Shown here piece after piece: positions 19,914 to 27,844 of a DNA stretch of 64,000 nt (its first letter is position 1; each line of letters starts with the position of its first letter). Source of the DNA: Hymenobacter arizonensis (GTDB taxonomy: Bacteria; Bacteroidota; Bacteroidia; Cytophagales; Hymenobacteraceae). The notes under the pieces were generated by a model. The model was not told the DNA's origin, made no database searches, and worked only from the letters and a program-made list of their open reading frames with translations. A program made the position numbers and the translations under genes. The stretch is from contig NZ_FOXS01000001.1 in NCBI RefSeq assembly GCF_900115775.1, forward strand, positions 620,001 through 684,000, given 5' to 3'.

Positions 19914-22040
19914 ATGACAAAAATTATACTTTTCTCACTTTTTGTATTTGCACTTGTTTACCCCTCTAGTGCCGCAACCTATTATATCAGCGCTCGGGGA
20001 AACGATACCAATGCGGGTACTTCTATTACGACTGCTTGGCGCTCGATAAGCCGGGTAAACTCAGCAACGTTCCGGCCAGGCGATAAAATACTGTTTGAGG
20101 CTGGTCAAACTTTTAACGGGAGCATCTACTTGCAGGCGGCGAGTTTTGGTACACCTAACCTACCCCTTGTAGTTAGCACGTACGGGGCAGGCCGGGCTAC
20201 CATTTCCAGCGGAACGGCTTTTGGGTTCTTCGCCGAAAACAATGCTGGCATCGAACTTCGTCGCCTCAATTTTGAGGGCAGTGGCCGCCTCACAAATGCT
20301 GCTTCGGGCGTTGTGTTCTACTTGGATACGCCAAATACCAACCTGCGGCACTTGCGCCTGGACAGCTTGAACGTGAGCGGCTACCAAAAAACGGGTATTA
20401 CTATCAGTAGTTGGAAGGGCAAAAGCGGCTACACCGATGTTCGCATCACCAACTCCCAAGTTTTCGCGAATGGTGAAAACGGCCTGACCTCGGCTTCGCA
20501 AGACCTGGCGGCTCACCGCAACTGGTACGTAGGCAATATTAAAGCCTATGAAAACTCGGGCCGTGCCGACATGCCCAACAAGCACACGGGCAGCGGCATC
20601 GTGCTCTCGGGCATCGACGGCGCGCTCGTTGAGAACTGCGAAGCCTACAACAACGGCTGGCTGAATGCCTGCACCGATGGCGGCCCGGTGGGCATCTGGG
20701 GCTGGTGCTGCAACAACCTCGTGATTCAGAAATGCGAGTCGCACCACAACAGCTCCGGCACTGCCATCGATGGCGGCGGGTTTGACCTGGACGGGGGCTG
20801 CACCAACTCGGTGCTGCAATACAACTACTCGCACGACAACGGCGGCCCTGGCTATTTGCTGGCTCAGTACCCCGGTGCCCCGCCCATGACGGACCTTATT
20901 GTGCGCTACAACGTGAGCAAAAACGACGCCCGCCGCGACCACCAAGGCGCCATCGCCATCTGGTCGACGGGTTCAAATGGCGGCATTCAGCGGGCCGTCA
21001 TCCACAACAACACCGTGCTGCTGAGCCGCCCCGCCAACGGTTCGTACCCCCGCGCGGTGAGCATTCTCAGCGACGGCATCAGTGAGGTTTCGCTCCGCAA
21101 CAATGTGCTGAAAACGAGTGATGGATTGCCTGTTGTTACAAGTCGTACTTCAACTGGTGTACGCCTGCAGGGTAACCTGTATTGGAGCGATTCGCGGGCG
21201 CTGTCTGTTCAGTGGAATGGCACCACATATACCGACCTTGCCAGCTGGCGCAACGCCACCGGCCAGGAGAAGCTAGCCAACGGCCGCGCCACCGGCATCT
21301 ATGCCGACCCCGAGCTGCCGAGCGCTACATCCACCTACCAGCCTTTGCCAACCTCGCCCGCCCGGGGCGCCGGCCTCAACCTGCAGGCGGAGTTCAACCT
21401 GAGCCACGGTCCCCGGGACTTTGCCGGCAACCCCACGCCGCCCATGTCTGCTGCTGGCAACATCGGAGCCCTCGAGACAGGAGTATTTGCGCCGCTGCCC
21501 GTGACGCTGGTGAGCTTCACAGCCGAGCAGCAGGGCACTGCCGCACTGCTGCGCTGGAGCACCGCAACGGAAAAGAACAACGCATATTTCGCAGTCGAGA
21601 GCAGCCGCGACGGCCAAACCTTCACCGCCCTGAACCTGGTATCTGGCTACGGCAACAGCGCGCGCCTCCAGACCTACCAATACACCGACCAGAACCTGGC
21701 ACGCTACGCAACCAACACGGTCTACTACCGCCTGCGCCAGGTCGACCTGGATGAGAAAACAACCTATTCGCCCGTTGTCACTCTTTCGGTCAACTCGGCG
21801 GCTAATTCGGTAGCTAACTCCCTGCAGGTGCTGCCCAACCCGGCGGTGGCCGGCACCACGGTAGCCGTGAAAGGTGCTGACCGTGCCAGCATCCAGCTAT
21901 TCAACGTGCGTGGGCAATTGGTGGAGACTGTTGCCGTGGGCGCTAACGGAACTGCCACCCTGCCCGTAGCCGGGCTCCCAGCTGGAATCTACATTGTGCG
22001 TAGCGGGGCCCAGAGCACCCGTTTGGTCATAGCTAACTAA
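19914..22040 (+). CDS. Secreted right-handed beta-helix protein with T9SS type A sorting domain (paralogue)
   Basis: A 708-aa paralogue of the protein at 7164-9302, with the same order of parts: signal peptide (about 1-20), YISARGNDTNAGTS opening, beta-helix with the shared coil GGGFDLDGGCTNSV, PLPVTLVSFTAEQ linker and C-terminal sorting domain (VLPNPAVAGT ... GLPAGIYIVR). Differences are spread along the whole length, so the two copies are old. It is expected at the cell surface, acting on a polysaccharide. It shares the upstream element with its paralogue, which suggests co-regulation. Its immediate neighbours (dapA, palindromic repeat) give no functional clue. Confidence 0.9.
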   Translation: MTKIILFSLFVFALVYPSSAATYYISARGNDTNAGTSITTAWRSISRVNSATFRPGDKILFEAGQTFNGSIYLQAASFGTPNLPLVVSTYGAGRATISSGTAFGFFAENNAGIELRRLNFEGSGRLTNAASGVVFYLDTPNTNLRHLRLDSLNVSGYQKTGITISSWKGKSGYTDVRITNSQVFANGENGLTSASQDLAAHRNWYVGNIKAYENSGRADMPNKHTGSGIVLSGIDGALVENCEAYNNGWLNACTDGGPVGIWGWCCNNLVIQKCESHHNSSGTAIDGGGFDLDGGCTNSVLQYNYSHDNGGPGYLLAQYPGAPPMTDLIVRYNVSKNDARRDHQGAIAIWSTGSNGGIQRAVIHNNTVLLSRPANGSYPRAVSILSDGISEVSLRNNVLKTSDGLPVVTSRTSTGVRLQGNLYWSDSRALSVQWNGTTYTDLASWRNATGQEKLANGRATGIYADPELPSATSTYQPLPTSPARGAGLNLQAEFNLSHGPRDFAGNPTPPMSAAGNIGALETGVFAPLPVTLVSFTAEQQGTAALLRWSTATEKNNAYFAVESSRDGQTFTALNLVSGYGNSARLQTYQYTDQNLARYATNTVYYRLRQVDLDEKTTYSPVVTLSVNSAANSVANSLQVLPNPAVAGTTVAVKGADRASIQLFNVRGQLVETVAVGANGTATLPVAGLPAGIYIVRSGAQSTRLVIAN

Positions 22041-22081
22041 TGGAGCGGCAACTGATAAATCAGCGCTCTTAAAGGCAAACA

Positions 22082-22283
22082 GAACGTCATGCCGAGCGGA
22101 GCCGAGGCATCTCGCGTGGGGTATTAAATCCACTCGTCTGCCATGCTGAGCCTGCGAAGCATCTTATCTCTGCAGAACGAATCGTTGAGACGTGATAAGA
22201 TGCTTCGCAGGCTCAGCATGACAGACGAGTGGGTTAGTACCACACGTCAAATGGTGGGGCTCCGCTCAGAAAGACGTCCTTTT
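22082..22283. repeat. Nested palindromic repeat (type B inside type A)
   Basis: The inner palindrome, 22132-22168 against 22194-22230, has 37-bp arms with one mismatch and contains CATGCTGAGC and GAAGCATCTTATC (type B, as at 50630). The flank 22082-22130 matches the left arm and part of the loop of the type A palindrome at 37531-37583. Remnants of its right arm lie beyond the inner element (GGCTCCGCTC at 22258-22267, complementary to 22094-22103, then gacgtccttttt). Confidence 0.8.
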
Positions 22284-22317
22284 TATGCCTATTGCTCACC
22301 AGCCGCTTACCAGCCGC

Positions 22318-23088
22318 TTACCAGCCGCTTGCCAACACATCGGCAATGTGCAGGCACTTGAGTGGTAGCTTTTCCTTTTTGATGTAGGCCTCTAGATGCA
22401 TGAGGCAGCTCACGTCGGTGCTTACGAGGTAGTCGGCGCCCGTTTCGAGGGCATGCTCCACTTTTTGCTGGGCCATGGCCACCGAAATGGCTTCAAACTT
22501 TACTGCAAATGTGCCGCCGAATCCGCAGCAGGTGGTGGTTTCGGCCATTTCGAGGCGTTCGAGCCCGGAGACGGCATCAAGCAGCTGGCGCGGTGCGGCC
22601 CGAATGCCACACTCGCGCAGCGCCGAGCAAGAGTCATGGTATGTGTATTTGCCCACCAGACGGGCGCCGGGTATGGTCGTTATGCCTAGCACGTCCACCA
22701 GAAATTCGGTCAGCTCGTAGGTGCGGGCCTGCACCTTTTGGCAGGCGCCGTGTTCCGGCGTGCCCGCAAAAAGCTCGTTGTAGCTGTTGCGCACCATGCC
22801 CACGCACGAAGCCGAGGGGCTGACGATATAGCGGGGGAGGGTGTTTTGGGCTGCCGCGGCCGGCGGGGCTGCAAAGTCCTGCAGGAATTTATCGGCCACG
22901 GCCCGGCTTTGCGGGTGGTAGCCGGCGTTGTAGGCCGGCTGCCCGCAGCAGGTTTGGTTGGGATTGTAATTCACTTGCACGCTAACCCGCTCCAATACCT
23001 TCACCATGTTCATGGCCGTGGCGGGGTAGAGCTGGTCGACGAAGCAGGGGATGAAGATGTCGACGGTGGCAGGCATGAGGCTCGGCAT
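22318..23088 (-). CDS. LutA/YkgE-type (Fe-S)-binding protein
   Basis: A 256-aa cytoplasmic protein with two CCG domains: CCGQPAYNAG near residue 47 and CCGFGGTFAVK near 185, plus HDSCSALRE and a Ser-Cys pair. LutA-like proteins are subunits of lactate or glycolate oxidase systems that bind iron-sulfur clusters. Its usual partners LutB and LutC are not in the window. The ATG overlaps the stop of the HMG-CoA lyase gene (TAATG at 23090-23086), so the two are translationally coupled; that also fixes the start. A role in oxidising an organic acid linked to leucine catabolism is inference. Confidence 0.88.
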   Translation of the reverse strand: MPSLMPATVDIFIPCFVDQLYPATAMNMVKVLERVSVQVNYNPNQTCCGQPAYNAGYHPQSRAVADKFLQDFAAPPAAAAQNTLPRYIVSPSASCVGMVRNSYNELFAGTPEHGACQKVQARTYELTEFLVDVLGITTIPGARLVGKYTYHDSCSALRECGIRAAPRQLLDAVSGLERLEMAETTTCCGFGGTFAVKFEAISVAMAQQKVEHALETGADYLVSTDVSCLMHLEAYIKKEKLPLKCLHIADVLASGW

Positions 23089-23939
23089 TAGTGGAAAGCA
23101 AAAACGCTGGCTGCCGCAGCCTGTGCCCGGGCAAAAGCCGCCATGTCTAGCCCGGAGTCCTGGCCCTGCTCGGCCATGAAACGGAGCAGGTTTTCAGTGG
23201 CCATATTACCCGTGAGCTCATCGGCGGCCATGGGACAGCCGCCAATGCCGCCAATGGCACCATCGAAACGACGACAGCCGCCCTCGTAAGCTGCCGCAAC
23301 TTTTTCGTGCCAGGTTGTAGGGGTGGTGTGCAGGTGCGCCCCGAACTCAATGGCGGGAAATGCCGGAATGAGGGCCGAGAACAACGGCGTGATAGTAGCA
23401 GCCGTGGAGGCCCCAATGGTGTCTGAAAGCGCCACAATACGAACTCCTAGTGCGGCCAGCTGCTCGGTGAAATCGGTCACAATTTCCGGGCTCCAGGCGT
23501 CGCCGTAGGGGTTGCCAAAGCCCATCGATAGGTAAGTGACCAAGGTTTTGCCGCTGCGTTCGCACTGTTCGTGCATGGCGGCCACATCGGCCAGGGCTTC
23601 GGCCGTCGACTGGTTGGTGTTGCGCCGCTGGAAGGTGGCCGACACCGACAGCGGGAAGCCCAAATAGCTGATTTCGGGGTGCTGAAGCGCCGTTTCGGCG
23701 CCGCGCAGGTTCGCCACTATGGCCAGCAGCTTGGTGGGGGTGCTGCTCAGGTCCAGGCCCGCCAGCACTTCGGCGGTATCGCGCAGCTGCGGAATGGCTT
23801 TGGGCGAAACAAAGGAACCGAAGTCCAGGGTGTCGAAGCCGACCTGCAGCAGCGTGTTGAGGTACTCGGTTTTGGTGGCGGTCGGAATGAAATCGGGCAG
23901 GCCCTGCATGGCGTCGCGGGGGCATTCGATGAGCTTCAT
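23088..23939 (-). CDS. Hydroxymethylglutaryl-CoA lyase
   Basis: Cleaves 3-hydroxy-3-methylglutaryl-CoA to acetoacetate and acetyl-CoA, the last step of leucine degradation. The 283-aa HMGL-like TIM barrel shows IECPRDAMQGL (catalytic Arg-Asp), the metal-binding GAHLHTT and the signature GGIGGCPMA with the catalytic Cys. It begins at 23939 and ends by overlapping the LutA-like gene by one base. No other leucine-degradation genes are near. Confidence 0.93.
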   Translation of the reverse strand: MKLIECPRDAMQGLPDFIPTATKTEYLNTLLQVGFDTLDFGSFVSPKAIPQLRDTAEVLAGLDLSSTPTKLLAIVANLRGAETALQHPEISYLGFPLSVSATFQRRNTNQSTAEALADVAAMHEQCERSGKTLVTYLSMGFGNPYGDAWSPEIVTDFTEQLAALGVRIVALSDTIGASTAATITPLFSALIPAFPAIEFGAHLHTTPTTWHEKVAAAYEGGCRRFDGAIGGIGGCPMAADELTGNMATENLLRFMAEQGQDSGLDMAAFARAQAAAASVFAFH

Positions 23940-24076
23940 GGCGGGAGGAGGAGGGGTAAGAACTGGGCCATAAAGGTAGCAGCCCAGCCCTGGCGCACGT
24001 GCGCCGTTGCCAGGCGCGTTGGGGCCGGCGTTCGATAGCTAGCGAACCCGTCCTGCTTATTCATTGTTTCACAACC

Positions 24077-25462
24077 ATGCTTTATATGATGGATGCTATT
24101 TTTCAGCGGCTGGTGAAGCGGCCGCTCCCGGGATATTCTTGGCCCCTGCTGCTCGGGGCCGTGCTGGTGCTGAGCGGCTGCAGCAAGCAGCAAAGCCTGA
24201 AAGCGCTTTTCCAAAAGTCGACTCCGCACCAGGCTTATGCCCGGCAATTGCAGCAGGCTGGCCTCGACCGCGGCCCCGCGGGCAGGGCGTGGCTTAAGGC
24301 CGCCGAGCAAGCCCTGCGTGACTCGCTGGTGGTGACTTTACCCTTTGCCGAAACCGGCTATTTCCGGCCCGAGCGGCCCAGTGCGGCCAGCTACCGCTAC
24401 GCCGTGCGCGCCGGCGAGCAGGTGCACGTTAGCCTCTCGTTGGGCGCCGGAGCCGCCGTGCGGGTCTTTCTCGATGCCTTTGAAGTTGTGCCTGGCCGCA
24501 CACCGGCTCCCCTGGCCAGCGCCGATACCCTGGTGCTGGACTTCCGCTACCAGGCCGAATCCGACGGCCAGCACCTGCTGCGGGTGCAGCCCGAGCTGCT
24601 GGCCACGGGCCGCTACACCTTGCGCGTGAACCGGGAGCCCAGCCTGAGCGTGTTTCCCGTGCTGGGCCGCAACGATGCCGCAGTGGGTAGCTTTTGGGGG
24701 GCCGCCCGCGACGCCGGCGCCCGCCGGCACGAGGGCATCGACATTTTTGCCTCGCGCGGCACGCCGGTGGTGGCGGCTACTTCGGGGCTCATCACCCGCA
24801 CCGGCGAAACCCCCATTGGTGGGCGGGTGGTGTGGCTGGCTGATGGCCAGCGCGGCAATCACATCTACTATGCGCACCTCGACAAGCAGCTGGTGACGCC
24901 CGGCCAGCGCGTACAGGCCGGCGACACGCTCGGGCTGGTTGGCAACACGGGCAATGCCCGCGGCACGGTGCCTCACCTGCACTTTGGCATTTACCGTAGC
25001 GGTCAGGGAGCCGTCGACCCGTTTCCGTTTGTGCGCCGCCCGGCAGAGGCAACCACGCTTCCCACCGGGCCCGACCGCCGGGGCGAGTTCGTGCGGCTGC
25101 GCGCCGATGCGCTGTTGCGATCAGTGCCCGGCACGGAAAAGGGGAAGGCATCGAACGCGGGTGCCCGCCTCACCAAGCAAATGCCGTTGCTGGTGGTGGG
25201 CCAGCAGGGCACGTCGTTGCGGGTGCAAACTCCCAGCGGCGAGATTGGCTACGTGGCAACGCAGGCCGTGGTAGCCGCTGCGGGCACTCCGCTGCGCCGC
25301 TTGGTGCTGCCCGCAGCCACCGAGCTGCGCACCCACCCCATCGCCTCAGCGCCAGCCGGTGGCGCCTTGAATGCCCAGACGGCCGTCACAGTGCTAGGGC
25401 AAGCCGAAGGCTTTAGCTTGCTGCGGGGCCCGGAGGGTGAGACCGGTTGGGCCGTTATCTAG
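24077..25462 (+). CDS. M23 family metallopeptidase lipoprotein with SH3-like C-terminus
   Basis: About 461 aa. The ATG at 24077 (others at 24086 and 24089 are possible) precedes a lipoprotein signal, LLLGAVLVLSGCSK. A middle region (about 70-210) has two beta-rich segments of the pre-peptidase kind. The LytM/M23 domain shows HEGIDIFASRGTPVVAA (metal His and Asp) and VPHLHFGIYR (HxH), so it probably cuts peptidoglycan cross-bridges or has a structural cell-wall role. Beta-rich SH3-like repeats follow (VRLRADALLRSVPG). It is convergent with the next gene and has no visible terminator. Confidence 0.88.
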   Translation: MLYMMDAIFQRLVKRPLPGYSWPLLLGAVLVLSGCSKQQSLKALFQKSTPHQAYARQLQQAGLDRGPAGRAWLKAAEQALRDSLVVTLPFAETGYFRPERPSAASYRYAVRAGEQVHVSLSLGAGAAVRVFLDAFEVVPGRTPAPLASADTLVLDFRYQAESDGQHLLRVQPELLATGRYTLRVNREPSLSVFPVLGRNDAAVGSFWGAARDAGARRHEGIDIFASRGTPVVAATSGLITRTGETPIGGRVVWLADGQRGNHIYYAHLDKQLVTPGQRVQAGDTLGLVGNTGNARGTVPHLHFGIYRSGQGAVDPFPFVRRPAEATTLPTGPDRRGEFVRLRADALLRSVPGTEKGKASNAGARLTKQMPLLVVGQQGTSLRVQTPSGEIGYVATQAVVAAAGTPLRRLVLPAATELRTHPIASAPAGGALNAQTAVTVLGQAEGFSLLRGPEGETGWAVI

Positions 25463-25513
25463 AGTATATAAACATCGCGCAAGGAGGCGGGCCGCTGAGG
25501 CCAAAACTGAAGG

Positions 25514-26326
25514 CTAGTGTTTGGTGAGCACCTTGGTTTGCACCAGCTTGCGGTTCTTGTCGTAAAGCTCGGTTTTCACAATGCCCACGGCGGGGTCGTA
25601 ATAACACACCTCTCGCCCGTTGTTTCTAAAGACCAGGTCGGCGCGGGCGGCGGTGGAGGCTTCCTGTTGGCCCTCCACCGTGTAGCAGCTGAACGTGCCG
25701 GCGGGCACAGTGATAAGCGTGGTGCCGGGCATGACGGTACGTTGCCGAACCACCGTGCGCACCTTGGCGATGGCCACCGACGGACTGCTCACCTGAATGG
25801 CGACGCCGCCCTCGGCCAGGCTGGTGCCAGCAGTAGGCTGGGTGGGCCAGGCCAGCGGGGTAGCTTGGTACGCTAGCCGGCGGCCCCGAAAAGATTTCAG
25901 GCTTTCGTAGTTGATGTAAGCAAGGCCGTCGGTGAAGGTGGTGTCGTTGCGGCAAAAGTGGGTGAGGTCTTGCTGGGCCAGCACGCGGTTGGAGAGGTCG
26001 TAGAGGCCGCTTTTCAGCAAAACCGTTGTGATGGCCACGGGCTTTTTCTTTTTAACGGCCACAGAATCCTGTTTGATTTTTACCACCCGATAGCGCCAGG
26101 TGCCCGCCGGCTTGCCCCGGCCATCAAGCAGTTGATATTCAAAAAACTGTCCTTCGTGCATGCCAAAGGGCTGCGCGCAACGGGTGGTCTTCTCGAAAGC
26201 GAGCTGCGAAACGGCGGCCGGGCGTGGCAGCCGCGCCGAATCGGGCAGGGCCTGCGCCCGGGCGGACTGGCTAGCCAGGCTGAAAACAGCCACCACAAAA
26301 ACCGGGAAGGAGAGGGGAACGCGCAT
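25514..26326 (-). CDS. Secreted TapB/DUF3108-like beta-barrel protein
   Basis: The ATG at 26326 gives a signal peptide (MRVPLSFPVFVVAVFSLASQSARA); the frame upstream overlaps the divergent gene. The 270-aa protein is rich in beta strands: EGQFFEYQLLDGRGKPAGTWRYRV, then ITVPAGTFSCYTVEGQQ and CYYDPAVGIVKTELYD. That arrangement resembles the TapB/DUF3108 family of periplasmic proteins of unknown function. No catalytic motif is visible. Confidence 0.75.
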   Translation of the reverse strand: MRVPLSFPVFVVAVFSLASQSARAQALPDSARLPRPAAVSQLAFEKTTRCAQPFGMHEGQFFEYQLLDGRGKPAGTWRYRVVKIKQDSVAVKKKKPVAITTVLLKSGLYDLSNRVLAQQDLTHFCRNDTTFTDGLAYINYESLKSFRGRRLAYQATPLAWPTQPTAGTSLAEGGVAIQVSSPSVAIAKVRTVVRQRTVMPGTTLITVPAGTFSCYTVEGQQEASTAARADLVFRNNGREVCYYDPAVGIVKTELYDKNRKLVQTKVLTKH

Positions 26327-26491
26327 GGCGAAGGAGCAAAAAAGACAAGATGCAGCAAGGTACAAGCTGGGCCGTGTAGCCACCATAGCTGGCAACCCAA
26401 GTCGTTTCGTTGCGTTAGCAGGGGCAAGGTCGTACTTTGCGGCCATCCGGGGCAAGCCCGGAACTCCGTCCTTCCATACCCAACAGCAACC

Positions 26492-26755
26492 ATGGCTGAT
26501 TCTTCCTCTTCCAACTGGGCCGACATGGCCGCCTCGCTGCTCGGCAAGCTCTCGGGCGGTGTTGAGCTTAGCTGCGCCTTCGAACAAATGGAACTGCAGG
26601 TGCCCAACCCGCAAAACCCCCACGCCCCCGCGGCCACCTGGAAACTAAACGGCTCGCTCCGCATCCGGACCCGCGGCGAGCAGCAACCAAGCGGAGCTGC
26701 TGCCCCGCAGCCCATCCACCAGCTGCCGCCTAGCCCTCCCGAAGCCGGTGCCTAG
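26492..26755 (+). CDS. Small hypothetical protein, 87 aa
   Basis: ATG at 26492 begins a short protein (DSSSSNWADMAASLLGKLSGG ... ATWKLNGSLRIRT) with a Pro/Gln/Ala-rich tail. No family is recognised. It is considered real because the next gene overlaps its end by eight bases in a coupled arrangement and both have similar size and alternating hydrophobic beta patterns. Confidence 0.6.
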   Translation: MADSSSSNWADMAASLLGKLSGGVELSCAFEQMELQVPNPQNPHAPAATWKLNGSLRIRTRGEQQPSGAAAPQPIHQLPPSPPEAGA

Positions 26756-27086
26756 TAGCCTCGAAATTGAGGCCCAGCTGGTCATCACCTGGAACGGCCA
26801 TGCCCTGCAGCTTGCCGCTGCGGGCACTTACCTCATTCTGAACATTCCCAGCCAGCAAGTGCTCGACCAGCTCACGGCGGGCCCGCCCAAGCCGCCGGGC
26901 GCGCCAAAGGCCCCCAAGCCGCCCGGGCCCGACCCCATGCAGCAAATCAACGACTTGGCCCGACAGCTGGGCTGGGTGCTCGATTTGCGGGTGGCCGGCA
27001 AAACCTACGTGACCTTTGGGGTGCAGCGCACGCCCAAAATCACGCTTAATGCCGTGCTTGGCAAAATCGGCTCGTTTTTTCGGTAG
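26748..27086 (+). CDS. Small hypothetical protein, 112 aa
   Basis: Starts at GTG 26748, inside the last codons of the preceding 87-aa gene (stop at 26753-26755). The N-terminal half is beta-rich (EAQLVITWNGHALQLAAAGTYLIL), followed by a Pro/Lys/Gly linker (GPPKPPGAPKAPKPPGP) and a C-terminal segment ending KIGSFFR. There is no signal peptide. The two overlapping genes probably form one functional pair. The family is unknown. Confidence 0.65.
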   Translation: MPSSLEIEAQLVITWNGHALQLAAAGTYLILNIPSQQVLDQLTAGPPKPPGAPKAPKPPGPDPMQQINDLARQLGWVLDLRVAGKTYVTFGVQRTPKITLNAVLGKIGSFFR

Positions 27087-27168
27087 CATTTTCCTCGGGT
27101 AAACCGGGGCGGAAGTGCAACTAATTCTGCTCCGTTTAGTTTGCAAGGGTGTAAACTCTACCCACCCG

Positions 27169-27822
27169 ATGAAATCCGAACACGAACACGAAAACCAGGT
27201 TGGGGCCCGGCACCGCTCCTCGCCTTTTGGCCGCATTGAGGGCATGCCCCCCGTGCTGGTAGCGCTATACTTTGCGTTGCTCAGTATCACGGTAATGTTC
27301 TTGATACTGGTGGTGGCGTACGTGGCCACCCGGCTTCGGAGTGGGGCGCCTACAGGCCTGTACTCGCTGCCGCGCTACTTCTCGTTGAGTACCATTGTGC
27401 TGGTGGTCAGTAGCTACATTATTGCGCATGCGCAGCGCTTGTACGCGCAGGACGATTTGGGCGGCCTTGCCCGTTGCCTGGGCGCTACGCTTCTCATGGG
27501 CAGCGTGTTTTCGGGGCTGCAAATCCTAGGCTGGCGCGAGCTTATGACGAACGGCGTGCCCTTCCAGGGTGTGGCCAGCAGCAGCAGTGGCCAGTTCATC
27601 TACCTGATTTCGGCGCTGCACGTGGTGCACTTGGTAGGCGGCATGCTGTTTTTGCTGGTAATAATGCTGCGCGTAGTTCACGCCGACCGCGACGCGGTGC
27701 GGACCTTGGTGTTCATCCGCAACCCCTACCACCGCCGCCACCTCAAGCTGTTGGCAACCTACTGGCACTTTATCGACGTGCTCTGGATAGTGCTGTTTGC
27801 GGTGTTCCTGTTCATGTACTAA
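27169..27822 (+). CDS. Cytochrome c oxidase subunit III-like membrane protein
   Basis: About 217 aa with five to six hydrophobic helices (ALYFALLSITVMFLILVVAYV onward) and the heme-copper oxidase subunit III features LQILGWRELM, FIYLISALHVVHLVGGMLFLL and LLATYWHFIDVLWIVLF. Subunit III supports proton pumping stability in aa3-type oxidases. The ATG at 27169 was chosen because it begins the hydrophilic N-terminus (KSEHEHENQ); codons upstream belong to the leader. It stands alone: subunits I and II are not adjacent, so it may be an accessory copy. Confidence 0.85.
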   Translation: MKSEHEHENQVGARHRSSPFGRIEGMPPVLVALYFALLSITVMFLILVVAYVATRLRSGAPTGLYSLPRYFSLSTIVLVVSSYIIAHAQRLYAQDDLGGLARCLGATLLMGSVFSGLQILGWRELMTNGVPFQGVASSSSGQFIYLISALHVVHLVGGMLFLLVIMLRVVHADRDAVRTLVFIRNPYHRRHLKLLATYWHFIDVLWIVLFAVFLFMY

Positions 27823-27844
27823 GCCCTGCACAGGGCAAGCAGGG

